Shown one piece after another: positions 26,206 to 35,667 of a stretch of DNA of 64,000 nt (within the stretch, counting starts at the first letter, position 1; each line of letters opens with the position of its first letter). Below the pieces are notes generated by a model that was given only the letters and a program-made list of their open reading frames with translations, did not search any database and had not been told where the DNA came from. A program made the translations under genes and the position numbers. This DNA is from JBPOFM01 sp051252455. GTDB taxonomy: Bacteria > Bacteroidota > Bacteroidia > Flavobacteriales > Flavobacteriaceae. The stretch lies in the NCBI GenBank assembly GCA_051252455.1, contig JBPOFM010000007.1, forward strand, positions 62,001 to 126,000, written 5' to 3'.

Positions 26206-26661
26206 TTATTTTATACTATGATCTTTTTGGTTGTATATTATTTTATTGGAAATCATATTATTGATGACGTCGGCCACTTCATAAAAATGATTTAGTTGTT
26301 CATCCGTGACACTTTCTCGAATCGTTTCGTTGAAAGTCAATACTTTCTCTCTTGAATAGGCTCGTTTTTCTTTTCCGAAATCCGTTAAGAAAATTAAAAC
26401 ACCTCGACCGTCGTCTGGGTTTGGTTTTCTGATGATTAAACCACGTTCTTCCATCATTTTTAAAGTTCTCGAAAGGCTTGTCGCTTCCATTCCCATTTTT
26501 GGCCCCAAGGAAGTGGAAGGTGTGCCTTTCTCCGGGTCAATACTTAATAATGCAAAACCAGTGGACATTGTACTCTCAAATTTGGAGGCTTCTTCATTAT
26601 ACATCTTTGTAACTGCTAACCATGTAGTTCTCAATACATAATCGATGGTTTTGTCTTTCAT
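26206..26661 (-). CDS. MarR-family regulator of the fad operon
   Basis: 151 aa winged-helix protein: TSLGPKMGMEATSLSRTLKM is the DNA-recognition helix-turn-helix and ERGLIIRKPNPDDGRGVLIF the wing with the conserved Asp-Arg. It is the first gene of the operon, followed by the fused beta-oxidation enzyme. A perfect 12-bp palindrome just upstream of its ATG is the likely operator. By analogy with other lipid-metabolism regulators of this family, an acyl-CoA would release repression; that ligand is an inference. Confidence 0.88.
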   Translation of the reverse strand: MKDKTIDYVLRTTWLAVTKMYNEEASKFESTMSTGFALLSIDPEKGTPSTSLGPKMGMEATSLSRTLKMMEERGLIIRKPNPDDGRGVLIFLTDFGKEKRAYSREKVLTFNETIRESVTDEQLNHFYEVADVINNMISNKIIYNQKDHSIK

Positions 26662-26680
26662 TATTTATAATTAAGGAAGT

Positions 26681-26718
26681 CAAATATACAAAAATTTATT
26701 ATGCACGCATAATAAATT
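26681..26718 (-). promoter_or_regulatory. marR-fad promoter and palindromic operator
   Basis: On the minus strand the -7 box is TATATTTG (26688-26681). Immediately upstream lies a perfect inverted repeat with arms AATTTATTATGC (26693-26704) and GCATAATAAATT (26707-26718), two bases apart. Its place between the -7 and -33 regions fits a repressor operator for the adjacent MarR protein. Confidence 0.8.
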
Positions 26719-26744
26719 GTGTAAATTTAACTGGAATTTAATGC

Positions 26745-26776
26745 AAAAAAAACTCTTTCATAATTTGAAAGAGTTT
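26745..26776 (-). terminator. terminator after the acyl-CoA ligase gene
   Basis: Arms AAACTCTTTCA (26750-26760) and TGAAAGAGTTT (26766-26776). On the minus strand the hairpin runs into eight T. It separates the ligase gene from the marR-fad promoter. Confidence 0.85.
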
Positions 26777-26803
26777 GTAAAACCAATTAGGTGTGAATTA
26801 CTT

Positions 26804-28573
26804 TTATAAGTATAACTTATCATATAATTCTTGATACATTCCTTTGATAACGTCACGTTTCATTTTCATGGTTGGTGTTAAATGACCACCTTCAATAGAC
26901 CATACATCAGGTGTCAGTTCGAATCGTTTTATTTGTTCCCATTTACCGAAATGGGCATTACACTTGTTAATTTTTGATTGAATTTCGTCATTTACTATTT
27001 TCGAGGCTGAAATTTCAGCATGAGTAGTTCCAATGTCTTTGTTGTTCTTTTTTGCCCATTCCTTGATATAATCAAAATTTGGTTGAATGATAGCGGCCGG
27101 CATTTTTTCACCTTCACCAACTACCATAATCTGCTCGATAAACTGTGATTGCTTTAAATCATTTTCCAGAAGGGTAGGGATCACATATTTTCCACCTGAA
27201 GTTTTAAACATTTCCTTTTTACGACCGGTGATTTTAAGGAAACCATCTTTATCAAGTTCGCCTTTGTCACCTGTATGGAAATAATCGCCAGTCATCACTT
27301 CAGCGGTTTTCTCGGGATCTTTGTAATATCCGGCCATCACATTAGGCCCCTTGACCAGAATTTCACCATCTTCCGCAAATTTAACATCCACGCGATCGAT
27401 GGGTTTGCCAACAGTACCTACTCTAAAATGATGATCTTTCATCATGCCCACTGACACAACAGGAGAGGTCTCTGTGAGGCCGTAACCTTCCATAACGTTC
27501 ATTCCAGCTGCACAAAATATACGAGTCAATCTTGGCTGTAGAGCAGCACTCCCAGAAACCATAGTGTGCAATTCGCCTCCCAATGCTTCCTGCCATTTAC
27601 TAAAAATTAATTTCCTGGCGATTCCTAATTGAAATTCGTACCACCAACCATTGGCTCCATATGGCTCCCACTTTTCACCAAGTTTTACAGCCCAATAGAA
27701 CAATTTCTTTTTAGCGCCTTCAAGTTCATCACCTTTTGCATAAATTTTATCATATAGTTTCTCAAGAAGTCGAGGAACAACGCTCATTAAATGTGGTTTG
27801 ACTTCTTTTAGGTTATCACCAATTTTATCAATGCCTTCTGCAAAATAAATGGAAGTTCCTACATATTGATATACGTAAATGAGTACGCGTTCGAAGACGT
27901 GACAGATAGGTAGAAAACTCAAAATTTTAGTGCCTTTACCGCTCAAAGGTACACGTTGGGCACTATCTAAAGCGTTACTGGTGATATTGTCATGAGTCAA
28001 CATTACACCCTTTGGTTTTCCCGTGGTGCCAGAAGTATATATAATGGTGGCCAAGTCTTCAGGTTTAACCGAATTCTTTCTGTCTTCGACCGTTTGTTGG
28101 TTGCTTTCGTCATATCCCATTTCAAATAAATCAGAATAATGCTTGCAACCCTCAATTTTATCAAAACAATAAACATCTTTTAACTTGGTATTGGACTTTA
28201 CTTTCATGACTTTATCTAAAACCTCCTTATCAGAAACAAAGCAATATATGGAGTCGCTATGATTTAACACGTACTCATAATCTTCCGCTGAAATTGTAGG
28301 ATAAATAGGAATATTTTGTGCGCCTGTTTGAAGAATGCCAATATCCATTATGTTCCATTCTGTGCGATTGGTTGAAGAAATGACTGCAATTTTATCATTC
28401 TTTTCTATGCCCATTCGCAAAAGGGCACGACTGACAGCATTGGCTTTATCTAAATATTCTTGAGTGGATGTTTTTACCCATTCTCCATTTTTTTTTGTCA
28501 CAAGGGAAGCATCCAAATTGTATTTTTCAAGTTGGTGGTAAGGGAAATCAAATAAACGGGTCACTTCTGTCAT
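26804..28573 (-). CDS. long-chain fatty acid-CoA ligase
   Basis: 589 aa AMP-forming enzyme of the ANL superfamily. P-loop TIIYTSGTTGKPKGVMLTH (residues about 178-196), EGYGLTETSP (A5 motif), YFHTGDKGELDKDGFLKITG with the adenylate-binding Asp, and GRKKEMFKTSGGKYV. The closing lysine lies in TMKMKRDV near the C-terminus. It activates fatty acids to acyl-CoA, feeding the beta-oxidation operon just downstream; it has its own terminator and is transcribed separately. The same family includes eukaryote-like bubblegum/ACSBG ligases, which this length and motif set resemble. Confidence 0.92.
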   Translation of the reverse strand: MTEVTRLFDFPYHQLEKYNLDASLVTKKNGEWVKTSTQEYLDKANAVSRALLRMGIEKNDKIAVISSTNRTEWNIMDIGILQTGAQNIPIYPTISAEDYEYVLNHSDSIYCFVSDKEVLDKVMKVKSNTKLKDVYCFDKIEGCKHYSDLFEMGYDESNQQTVEDRKNSVKPEDLATIIYTSGTTGKPKGVMLTHDNITSNALDSAQRVPLSGKGTKILSFLPICHVFERVLIYVYQYVGTSIYFAEGIDKIGDNLKEVKPHLMSVVPRLLEKLYDKIYAKGDELEGAKKKLFYWAVKLGEKWEPYGANGWWYEFQLGIARKLIFSKWQEALGGELHTMVSGSAALQPRLTRIFCAAGMNVMEGYGLTETSPVVSVGMMKDHHFRVGTVGKPIDRVDVKFAEDGEILVKGPNVMAGYYKDPEKTAEVMTGDYFHTGDKGELDKDGFLKITGRKKEMFKTSGGKYVIPTLLENDLKQSQFIEQIMVVGEGEKMPAAIIQPNFDYIKEWAKKNNKDIGTTHAEISASKIVNDEIQSKINKCNAHFGKWEQIKRFELTPDVWSIEGGHLTPTMKMKRDVIKGMYQELYDKLYL

Positions 28574-28637
28574 GGGAATTTATTATGGATGTATTAGTGC
28601 AAATTAGGGAATTAATGGGGATTTACAAATAAGTGAA

Positions 28638-28669
28638 TAAAAAAAGACACTTTCGTCAAAAAAGTGCCT
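28638..28669 (-). terminator. terminator after purL
   Basis: GACACTTT (28646-28653) pairs with AAAGTGCC (28661-28668), allowing one G-T pair; the minus-strand transcript ends in seven T. Confidence 0.8.
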
Positions 28670-28695
28670 ATTTATTTATAGATATTGAAATCGAT

Positions 28696-31600
28696 CTACT
28701 TTGATTCTAACCATTTTTTTGCATTTACAAATGCTTCCAGCCAAGGCGAAACTTCATCTTTTCTTCCTTTTGGGTAATGTGCCCAATTCCATGGGAAAGT
28801 GGAGCGTTCAATGTGAGGCATGGTCACTAAATGACGACCGGTTTTATCGCACATCATTGCTGTATTGAAATCAGATCCATTTGGGTTTGCAGGATAGCCT
28901 TGATAACCGTATTTGGCCACGATATTATAATTGTCTTCTGCTAACGGTAAACTAAATTTGCCTTCTCCATGAGATATCCAAACTCCTAAAGTAGAACCAG
29001 CCAAACTGGATAACATGACAGAGTTGTTCTCGTGTATTTTCACTGACGTAAAACCACTTTCATGTTTTTGAGAATCGTTATGAATCAACTTTCCGTGCTT
29101 TTCGTGATCAGGATTGACTAATCCTAATTCCATCCACAATTGTGCGCCATTACAGATTCCAACAGACAACGTATCTTCTCTTTCGAAGAAATTCTTAAGA
29201 GCGGTATTTGCTTTTTCATTATATAAAAATGCGCCTGCCCAGCCTTTGGCAGAACCTAAAACATCAGAATTAGAAAAACCACCAACAGCTCCAATAAACT
29301 GAATGTCTTCCAAGGTTTCACGACCAGAAATCAAATCGGTCATATGAACGTCTTTTACGTCGAAACCAGCCAAGTACATCGCGTTTGCCATTTCGCGTTC
29401 AGAGTTTGAACCTTTTTCGCGGATAATGGCGGCTTTAGGTCTTGGTTGGGTGTTGTCAGTATTAGGTAATTTTCCTGTGAAGTGAATTGGAAAAGAATAC
29501 TGTAAAGCTTGAATTTTATAGTTATCGTATCTATTTTGAGCCCGATTGTTTGAGGTCTGTTTTTGATCCAATAGAAACGAAGTTTTGAACCACATATCCC
29601 GTAGTCTCGAAACGGTCATTGTGAAGACTTCTGTTCCGTTGATGACATTCAAAAAATCACCCTCAATTACCTTTCCAATGTTGAAAAATTTAATTTTTGC
29701 ATCTGACAACATACTTTCTACGGTATTGTCATGCGATTGAAAAACGATTCCAGAGTTTTCAGCAAAGAGGATTTTAAAAGAATTTTTTTCACCTAAAGCA
29801 GTCAAGTCCAATTCCGCTCCAAGATTGTTATCAGCAAAACACATTTCCAACAAGGTCGTTATCAAGCCGCCTGAAGCGACATCATGACCAGCGACAATTT
29901 TGTCTTTCTTGATGAGTTCTTGAATGGTGTTCAAAACAGTTTTCACATAGGTCGCATCTTTTATATTAGGAGTGTCGTTTCCAATTGCGTTTAAAATCTG
30001 GGCAAATGAACTTCCACCCAATTTAAAATCATCTTGTGAAAGATTGATGTAGTAAATATTGCCACTATCCTTTTGAAAAAGGGGCTCTACAACTTTAGTG
30101 ATATCGTTGCAATTTCCAGCAGCCGAAATGATAACCGTTCCAGGGGAAATAACCTCCTCGTTCGGATATTTCTGTTTCATCGAAAGCGAATCTTTACCAG
30201 TTGGAACGTTGATTCCTAAACCGATTGCGAACTCTGAAACTGCCTGAACTGCTTCATATAAACGCGCATCTTCCCCTTCGTTTTTACATGGCCACATCCA
30301 ATTTGCCGATAGCGACACGGAATGAAGTCCATCTTTTAAAGGAGCCCATATAATGTTGGTAAGAGCTTCTGTAATCGCATTTTTACTTCCTGCGCTAGGA
30401 TTTATAAGACCTGAAATTGGTGCGTGCCCAATCGAGGTGGCGATTCCTTCTTTACCCTTATAATCCAACGCCATTACACCAACATTGTTAAGAGGCAACT
30501 GCAAAGGTCCCACACATTGTTGCTTGGCTACTTTTCCACCGACACATCTATCCACTTTATTCGTTAGCCAATCCTTGCAAGCCACAGCTTCCAGTTGCAA
30601 TAGTTGATCTAAATAATTATAAAAATCATCTCTATTGTATGTAATGTCACCGTAATTTCTATCAACCGTTTTATCTGTCATGATCGTTTTGGGCGAACTT
30701 CCAAACATATCTTCGAGTGCCAAGTCCATTGGTTTGTCGCCTCTGGTTATAGATTGAAACGTAAAGCGATCATTACCTGTGACATCACCAACAGTGTACA
30801 TTGGTGAACGCTCACGATCGGCAATCCTTTGTAAGGTTTCGATATGTTTTTGCGCAATAACCAATCCCATACGTTCTTGGGATTCATTGCCAATAATTTC
30901 TTTAGCAGAAAGGGTAGGGTCGCCAACAGGCAATTTATCCAAATTAATGAGTCCACCTGTGTCTTCAACTAATTCTGACAAACAATTTAAATGACCACCA
31001 GCTCCATGATCGTGAATGGAGACAATAAAATTTTCGTCACTTTCCACCATACCTCTCACGGCATTTGCGGCACGTTTTTGCATTTCAGGATTGGAACGTT
31101 GCACAGCATTCAACTCAATTCCTGTTGAGAATTCGCCGGTATCAGCTGATGAAACGGCCGCTCCTCCCATTCCGATTCGGTAGTTTTCGCCTCCTAATAT
31201 GACGATTTTATCACCTGTTTTAGGTTTGTCTTTTATGGCTTGATTTGCTTTCCCATAACCAATACCTCCAGCCTGCATAATGACTTTGTCAAAACCAAGT
31301 TTTCGAGTGTCTTGTTCGTGCTCAAATGTCAAGATAGAGCCACAAATAAGCGGTTGTCCAAATTTGTTTCCAAAATCGGAGGCGCCATTGGATGCTTTTA
31401 TTAAAATGTCCATCGGCGTTTGATACAACCAAGGACGTGCTGCCATTTTTTGTTCCCACGGACGATTTTGTTCGAGTCTTGAGTAAGAAGTCATATATAC
31501 TGCTGTTCCAGCTAATGGCAAAGAGCCTTTTCCTCCAGCCAATCGATCTCGAATTTCGCCACCAGAACCTGTTGCAGCGCCATTAAACGGCTCAACAGTT

Positions 31601-32358
31601 GTCGGGAAGTTATGTGTTTCCGCTTTTAAGGAAATAACAGAATCAAAATCTTGTGTTTGATAATAGTCTGGTTTGTCCGCACTTTTTGGTGCAAACTGCT
31701 CGACTGTTGGTCCTTTGATAAAAGCCACATTGTCTTTGTAGGCAGAAACGATATCGTTGGGATATTGTTTGGACGTTTCCTTAATCATTTTGAAAAGTGA
31801 CGTCTGTTTTTCAATACCATCAATCACAAAAGTTCCGTTGAAAATTTTATGACGACAATGTTCGGAATTGACCTGTGAGAAGCCAAATACTTCAGAGTCT
31901 GTCAACTTTCTACCGATTTTTTTAGCAACACCTTCTAAATATTCAATTTCTTCATCATTTAAGGCTAGACCTTCTTGTTGATTGTAAGCAGAAATATCAT
32001 CAATTTCCACAATAGGCTCTGGTTGATTGTGAATGGTAAAGGACTCTTGATTCAAGCCTCTGTACTTTTCAGAAATCATTGGGTCGAAATCTTTAAAATC
32101 TTCCTGAACATGCTGAAATTCTTCAATTCGAAAAATACCCTCGATTCCCATATTTTGTGTGATTTCGACCGCATTCGTACTCCAAGGTGTGATCATCGCG
32201 GCACGTGGTCCAATAAAAAAGGCATCAAGAGATGCCGTGTTTATTTTAGGTTGGTTACCAAAAAGCCAAACTAATTTTGAGATGGTTTCGTTAGATAATT
32301 CTTTTGTTGCTTGAACAGCAAAGACTTTACTGTTTTGGTTTCCGAAGAAATGAATCAT
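28696..32358 (-). CDS. purL: phosphoribosylformylglycinamidine synthase, large single-chain type
   Basis: 1220 aa, cytoplasmic, fourth step of purine synthesis: FGAR plus glutamine plus ATP gives FGAM. All parts are on one chain: N-terminal PurS-like region, linker with EVFGFSQVNSEHCRHKIFNG, FGAM synthase core (SLKAETHNFPTTVEPFNGAA, GAGGHLNCLSELVEDTGG, PTGKDSLSMKQ), and a C-terminal glutamine amidotransferase with GVCN-type nucleophile in SVGICNGAQLWMELG and the His-Glu pair in the final MPHIERSTFPWNW. It is monocistronic with its own -7 box upstream and terminator downstream. Confidence 0.97.
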   Translation of the reverse strand: MIHFFGNQNSKVFAVQATKELSNETISKLVWLFGNQPKINTASLDAFFIGPRAAMITPWSTNAVEITQNMGIEGIFRIEEFQHVQEDFKDFDPMISEKYRGLNQESFTIHNQPEPIVEIDDISAYNQQEGLALNDEEIEYLEGVAKKIGRKLTDSEVFGFSQVNSEHCRHKIFNGTFVIDGIEKQTSLFKMIKETSKQYPNDIVSAYKDNVAFIKGPTVEQFAPKSADKPDYYQTQDFDSVISLKAETHNFPTTVEPFNGAATGSGGEIRDRLAGGKGSLPLAGTAVYMTSYSRLEQNRPWEQKMAARPWLYQTPMDILIKASNGASDFGNKFGQPLICGSILTFEHEQDTRKLGFDKVIMQAGGIGYGKANQAIKDKPKTGDKIVILGGENYRIGMGGAAVSSADTGEFSTGIELNAVQRSNPEMQKRAANAVRGMVESDENFIVSIHDHGAGGHLNCLSELVEDTGGLINLDKLPVGDPTLSAKEIIGNESQERMGLVIAQKHIETLQRIADRERSPMYTVGDVTGNDRFTFQSITRGDKPMDLALEDMFGSSPKTIMTDKTVDRNYGDITYNRDDFYNYLDQLLQLEAVACKDWLTNKVDRCVGGKVAKQQCVGPLQLPLNNVGVMALDYKGKEGIATSIGHAPISGLINPSAGSKNAITEALTNIIWAPLKDGLHSVSLSANWMWPCKNEGEDARLYEAVQAVSEFAIGLGINVPTGKDSLSMKQKYPNEEVISPGTVIISAAGNCNDITKVVEPLFQKDSGNIYYINLSQDDFKLGGSSFAQILNAIGNDTPNIKDATYVKTVLNTIQELIKKDKIVAGHDVASGGLITTLLEMCFADNNLGAELDLTALGEKNSFKILFAENSGIVFQSHDNTVESMLSDAKIKFFNIGKVIEGDFLNVINGTEVFTMTVSRLRDMWFKTSFLLDQKQTSNNRAQNRYDNYKIQALQYSFPIHFTGKLPNTDNTQPRPKAAIIREKGSNSEREMANAMYLAGFDVKDVHMTDLISGRETLEDIQFIGAVGGFSNSDVLGSAKGWAGAFLYNEKANTALKNFFEREDTLSVGICNGAQLWMELGLVNPDHEKHGKLIHNDSQKHESGFTSVKIHENNSVMLSSLAGSTLGVWISHGEGKFSLPLAEDNYNIVAKYGYQGYPANPNGSDFNTAMMCDKTGRHLVTMPHIERSTFPWNWAHYPKGRKDEVSPWLEAFVNAKKWLESK

Positions 32359-32390
32359 TATGTATGAGTTTGTGTGTTGTTTTAAAAAAG

Positions 32391-32398
32391 CAAAATTA
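32391..32398 (-). promoter_or_regulatory. purL -7 promoter box
   Basis: Reading the minus strand, TAATTTTG at 32398-32391 matches the Bacteroidota -7 consensus TAnnTTTG, about 33 bp before the purL ATG. The -33 element is not clear. Confidence 0.5.
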
Positions 32399-32429
32399 GT
32401 GTTTTTAAAGGATAGATTTTAATAAAAAA

Positions 32430-32465
32430 GGCATAAAAAAAGCGACTATTATGAGTCGCTTTTTT
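32430..32465 (-). terminator. terminator of the first endonuclease gene
   Basis: AAAAAGCGACT (32436-32446) and AGTCGCTTTTT (32454-32464) form a perfect stem with A-tract and T-tract on the two sides, so it can work in both directions. It lies between the endonuclease 3' end and the purL start. Confidence 0.85.
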
Positions 32466-32479
32466 GATTGCTATAAATA

Positions 32480-34312
32480 TTATTGTTTAATCAATTTTTT
32501 TGTAATTGATCCTCTATCAGATTTTAATTTCACCAGATACATTCCTTTTGATAAAGTAGAAATATTGATTTGTTTTTGGTTTTGAGACACTGTTTGAGCC
32601 AATACTTTTTTACCTAGTATATCAAATACTTCAGCACTAATTGTTTCATTTGATTCAATAGTAACATAATTATCTTTAGCAGGATTTGGAAACATTTTCA
32701 CATTTGAAAAGTTAAAATCTTCAACACCCAAATTACTATAACAAGTCCAGCTCAAATCATCAAACACAACGCGATTGGTTGCGAGGCTATTTCCGTCAAT
32801 AGTGATAGTCACATTATTTTCAATATTGATATTTGGAATTATAATGGTTTGTACTTCATCTTGGGCACCATAGCCAATCGTTCCGACCAATGTACCATTC
32901 ACGTTCAAATTAAATGTTCCACTTGTTCCTCCGAAAACTCGTTTTGTCTTTATTGTCAAACTTCCAATTCCTCCAGCGATAGTTGGTGCTGTAATCGCTC
33001 CATTTCTAATGGTGATTGCTTCGTTTGTTAATGTTTGATCAGTTCTCGCTTCTGTTGCGCTCCATTGTAAACCATCATCTCCACTCCAACTGATATCAGA
33101 ATAAGAACTCGAGCCTGTTGTGATATTTGCGAAGGTTTCTGATGCACATTCGGAGCCACTTGATCCAGCTTCTGTAGTAGTTCCATCGACTGGAGCACTT
33201 TGAGCGGACATATTATTAGACGCATCTTTTGCCAATACGGTAAAGGTATAGGTCGTTTCTGGAGTTAAGTTTATTACGGTTGCGTTTGTAGTGGTTGAAT
33301 TTGTATTATAAACACCATCAACATAAATATCATAAGAAGCGACTGCAATATCATCAGTAGATGCAGTCCATGATAAGGAAATGCTTGTAGAAGCTTCATT
33401 AGTTACAACTAAATTCGTTGGAACTGTAGGGGCAACCGTATCAGGCGTTGGATTCCAAATTAATTGAGCATATTCAGGATGGTCAATAAATGGATTTCTA
33501 TTATTCTGAAAGTTATAAACTGCATTATTACGATTGATTTCCCTTTGCGATACGGGATCATTCAAATGCCACGTCATTAAGATGTTCAAAAAAGGTTCAT
33601 CTAGTACTTTGTCTGTGCTTCCGTCGAACATAGCATAACTTGACCATGCACCAACTTGACTTTGGTATCTAGTGACAAAGTAAAAATAGATACGAGCAAT
33701 GTCGCCTTTGAATTCATCTATGGGTTCAAAAACAATTCCTGTATAACCAGCAGAATAACCGCTATTTAGATTGTTGCCTAATTTTGATCCATTGGTTGTT
33801 GGGTTGGTGATACCACTTTGCGAAACTAAAGAACCAGCCACACCATAAGGATAATTACTTCTAAAACCATTGACACGTCCATCGGTAGGGATTACTTGAT
33901 GGCCATCGTTTCGCATTGGAGAAGCATCATTAAAAACAGATTGAGGAATGACGTGTTCTTTATTATAACAATCACCTTCGCTATTGTAATTACCACATTC
34001 GTCTGACCCGTAGGTGTAGCTATAAGCATCAGCTCCGTTAGGTCTTTCAGAATATAAATCTAGAATTGTATTATCATTTTCGTAATAAATATCCCGGTCG
34101 CTAGTTGCATATAAACCATCTAAAGCATTGTAACCTTGGTCTGTAGCTACGTGCTCATTTGGCAGTCCATTATTGGAATTGTCAATAATATTTTTCAGTT
34201 GCGTTTTAAGGGTGTAACCAGTACCTGTTGCAGAATTATAATATCCTGCTGGAATTTGAGCAGATAGTAGTGCGGTCGTCAAAAACGCCAATATGAAGTA
34301 AATTTTTTTCAT
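32480..34312 (-). CDS. secreted endonuclease I family nuclease with FN3 and T9SS sorting domain
   Basis: 610 aa. Signal peptide to about residue 19 (LLSAQIPAGYY). Residues 20-290 are an endonuclease I domain with the His-metal motif in YNKEHVIPQSVFNDASPMRN and the late NRNPFIDHPEYAQLIW. A fibronectin type III domain (about 293-375) and a beta-rich region with internal Cys follow, then a T9SS sorting domain beginning KMFPNPAKDNYVTIE and ending KLIKQ. It likely degrades extracellular nucleic acid for phosphate or nucleosides. It is a longer paralogue of the next gene upstream; both share the first ~290 residues and sorting tail. Confidence 0.9.
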   Translation of the reverse strand: MKKIYFILAFLTTALLSAQIPAGYYNSATGTGYTLKTQLKNIIDNSNNGLPNEHVATDQGYNALDGLYATSDRDIYYENDNTILDLYSERPNGADAYSYTYGSDECGNYNSEGDCYNKEHVIPQSVFNDASPMRNDGHQVIPTDGRVNGFRSNYPYGVAGSLVSQSGITNPTTNGSKLGNNLNSGYSAGYTGIVFEPIDEFKGDIARIYFYFVTRYQSQVGAWSSYAMFDGSTDKVLDEPFLNILMTWHLNDPVSQREINRNNAVYNFQNNRNPFIDHPEYAQLIWNPTPDTVAPTVPTNLVVTNEASTSISLSWTASTDDIAVASYDIYVDGVYNTNSTTTNATVINLTPETTYTFTVLAKDASNNMSAQSAPVDGTTTEAGSSGSECASETFANITTGSSSYSDISWSGDDGLQWSATEARTDQTLTNEAITIRNGAITAPTIAGGIGSLTIKTKRVFGGTSGTFNLNVNGTLVGTIGYGAQDEVQTIIIPNINIENNVTITIDGNSLATNRVVFDDLSWTCYSNLGVEDFNFSNVKMFPNPAKDNYVTIESNETISAEVFDILGKKVLAQTVSQNQKQINISTLSKGMYLVKLKSDRGSITKKLIKQ

Positions 34313-34499
34313 GCTATTATTTTTAGGATTCTAAAATAAAATTAACTGGAACTTAAACGTTCTTACAACATTTATTTCGGGCTACAAAAATAAATTCTTT
34401 TGACAGTTTTGATGTTAAAAATTTGAAAATTTGCATTTCTCATACAAATTGAAAGATCGAGGGCACTTCCACCACCACAGTTTTGCCTGATTTCAAACC

Positions 34500-34533
34500 A
34501 CAAAAAAAGCGAAATCAAATTGAAATCGCTTTT
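34500..34533 (-). terminator. terminator of the second endonuclease gene
   Basis: AAAAGCGA (34505-34512) pairs with TCGCTTTT (34526-34533); the minus-strand 3' side carries seven T. It is directly downstream of the gene at 34554. Confidence 0.7.
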
Positions 34534-34553
34534 ATTAAAATTAAATATTTAAT

Positions 34554-35660
34554 TTATTTTTTGATAATCTTTTTAGTTATCGAACCATTATTTGAACTTA
34601 ATTTTATCAGATAAACACCACTATATAGGAATCCAACATCTACTTTATTATTGATGGTGTCAACTTTTGTAGTAATTATTTTTTTTCCCAATACATTATA
34701 TATTTCAACTGAAACTGCTTTGTTGGTTGCAATATATAGCGTGTTGCCATCGATTGGGTTTGGATAGATGTTAATCGCGTTTTGTTGTTCGAATTCACTG
34801 ATAGCCAAGGCACTTTGCCAAACATTGAATACATAAGCTGGATTATCAATAAAAGGATTGCGATTATTTTGTTGATCGTGAATAGCATTATTTCTGTCAA
34901 GTTCACGTTGAGACACCGGGTCTTGAACATGCCATTGGTAAAGAATATTCAAAAATGTTTGATCGAATGCCTTATTTGTTGAACCGTCAAACATGTCGTA
35001 AGACCATCCACTCAACGATGTTTCATATCTCGTAGCAAAATAGAAATACATACGAGCAATGTCACCTTTGAACTCGTCAATAGGTTCAAAAACATCATTT
35101 GAATAGCCTGCTGAATAACCGGAATTGTTGTTATTTCCTCTTTTAGTACCGTTAGTGGACGTGAAATTTGCATTTAGAACTCTTCCAAATGGCAAATTTC
35201 CTCTGACACCATTTACATATTTGTCAGTTGGCACCACAAAATGGGCATCATTTTTCATCGGAGAATCTCCATTAAAGACAGATTGCGGAATAATATGTTC
35301 TCTATTGTATTTTTGACCTTCTGCCGTGCCGCCACTTCCGTCATCTTGATTGACACCATAAGTGAATTCATAAGCATCAGTTCCAGCAGGTTTTTCAGAA
35401 TACATGTCTAAAAGTGTTCCGTTATTTTCATAATAGAAATCTTTGTCGGAAAGGATAAAAGTATCATAAAGACCAGCGTAACCATTATCTTGTGATAAAT
35501 GCTCCCCAGAAATCCCATCGCTATCATTATCGATGATTTTACGCAATTGGGTTTTAAGTGCATAGCCAGAACCTGTTGCTGTGTTGTAGTATCCAGCAGG
35601 TACTTGCGCGACCACGGTTGCTGTGATTAAAATTGTTATGAAAGTGTAAAGTTTTTTCAT
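34554..35660 (-). CDS. secreted endonuclease I family nuclease with T9SS sorting domain
   Basis: 368 aa from ATG 35660 (MKKLYTFITILITATVVAQ, signal peptide). A longer in-frame start would overlap the methyltransferase gene and break the signal peptide. The endonuclease I domain carries YNREHIIPQSVFNGDSPMKN and RNPFIDNPAYVFNVW; after it comes directly a T9SS sorting domain (INIYPNPIDGNTLYIA, ending KKIIKK). It lacks the FN3 and middle domains of its paralogue at 32480. Secreted to the medium or surface through the T9SS. Confidence 0.9.
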   Translation of the reverse strand: MKKLYTFITILITATVVAQVPAGYYNTATGSGYALKTQLRKIIDNDSDGISGEHLSQDNGYAGLYDTFILSDKDFYYENNGTLLDMYSEKPAGTDAYEFTYGVNQDDGSGGTAEGQKYNREHIIPQSVFNGDSPMKNDAHFVVPTDKYVNGVRGNLPFGRVLNANFTSTNGTKRGNNNNSGYSAGYSNDVFEPIDEFKGDIARMYFYFATRYETSLSGWSYDMFDGSTNKAFDQTFLNILYQWHVQDPVSQRELDRNNAIHDQQNNRNPFIDNPAYVFNVWQSALAISEFEQQNAINIYPNPIDGNTLYIATNKAVSVEIYNVLGKKIITTKVDTINNKVDVGFLYSGVYLIKLSSNNGSITKKIIKK

Positions 35661-35667
35661 CTTTAAG

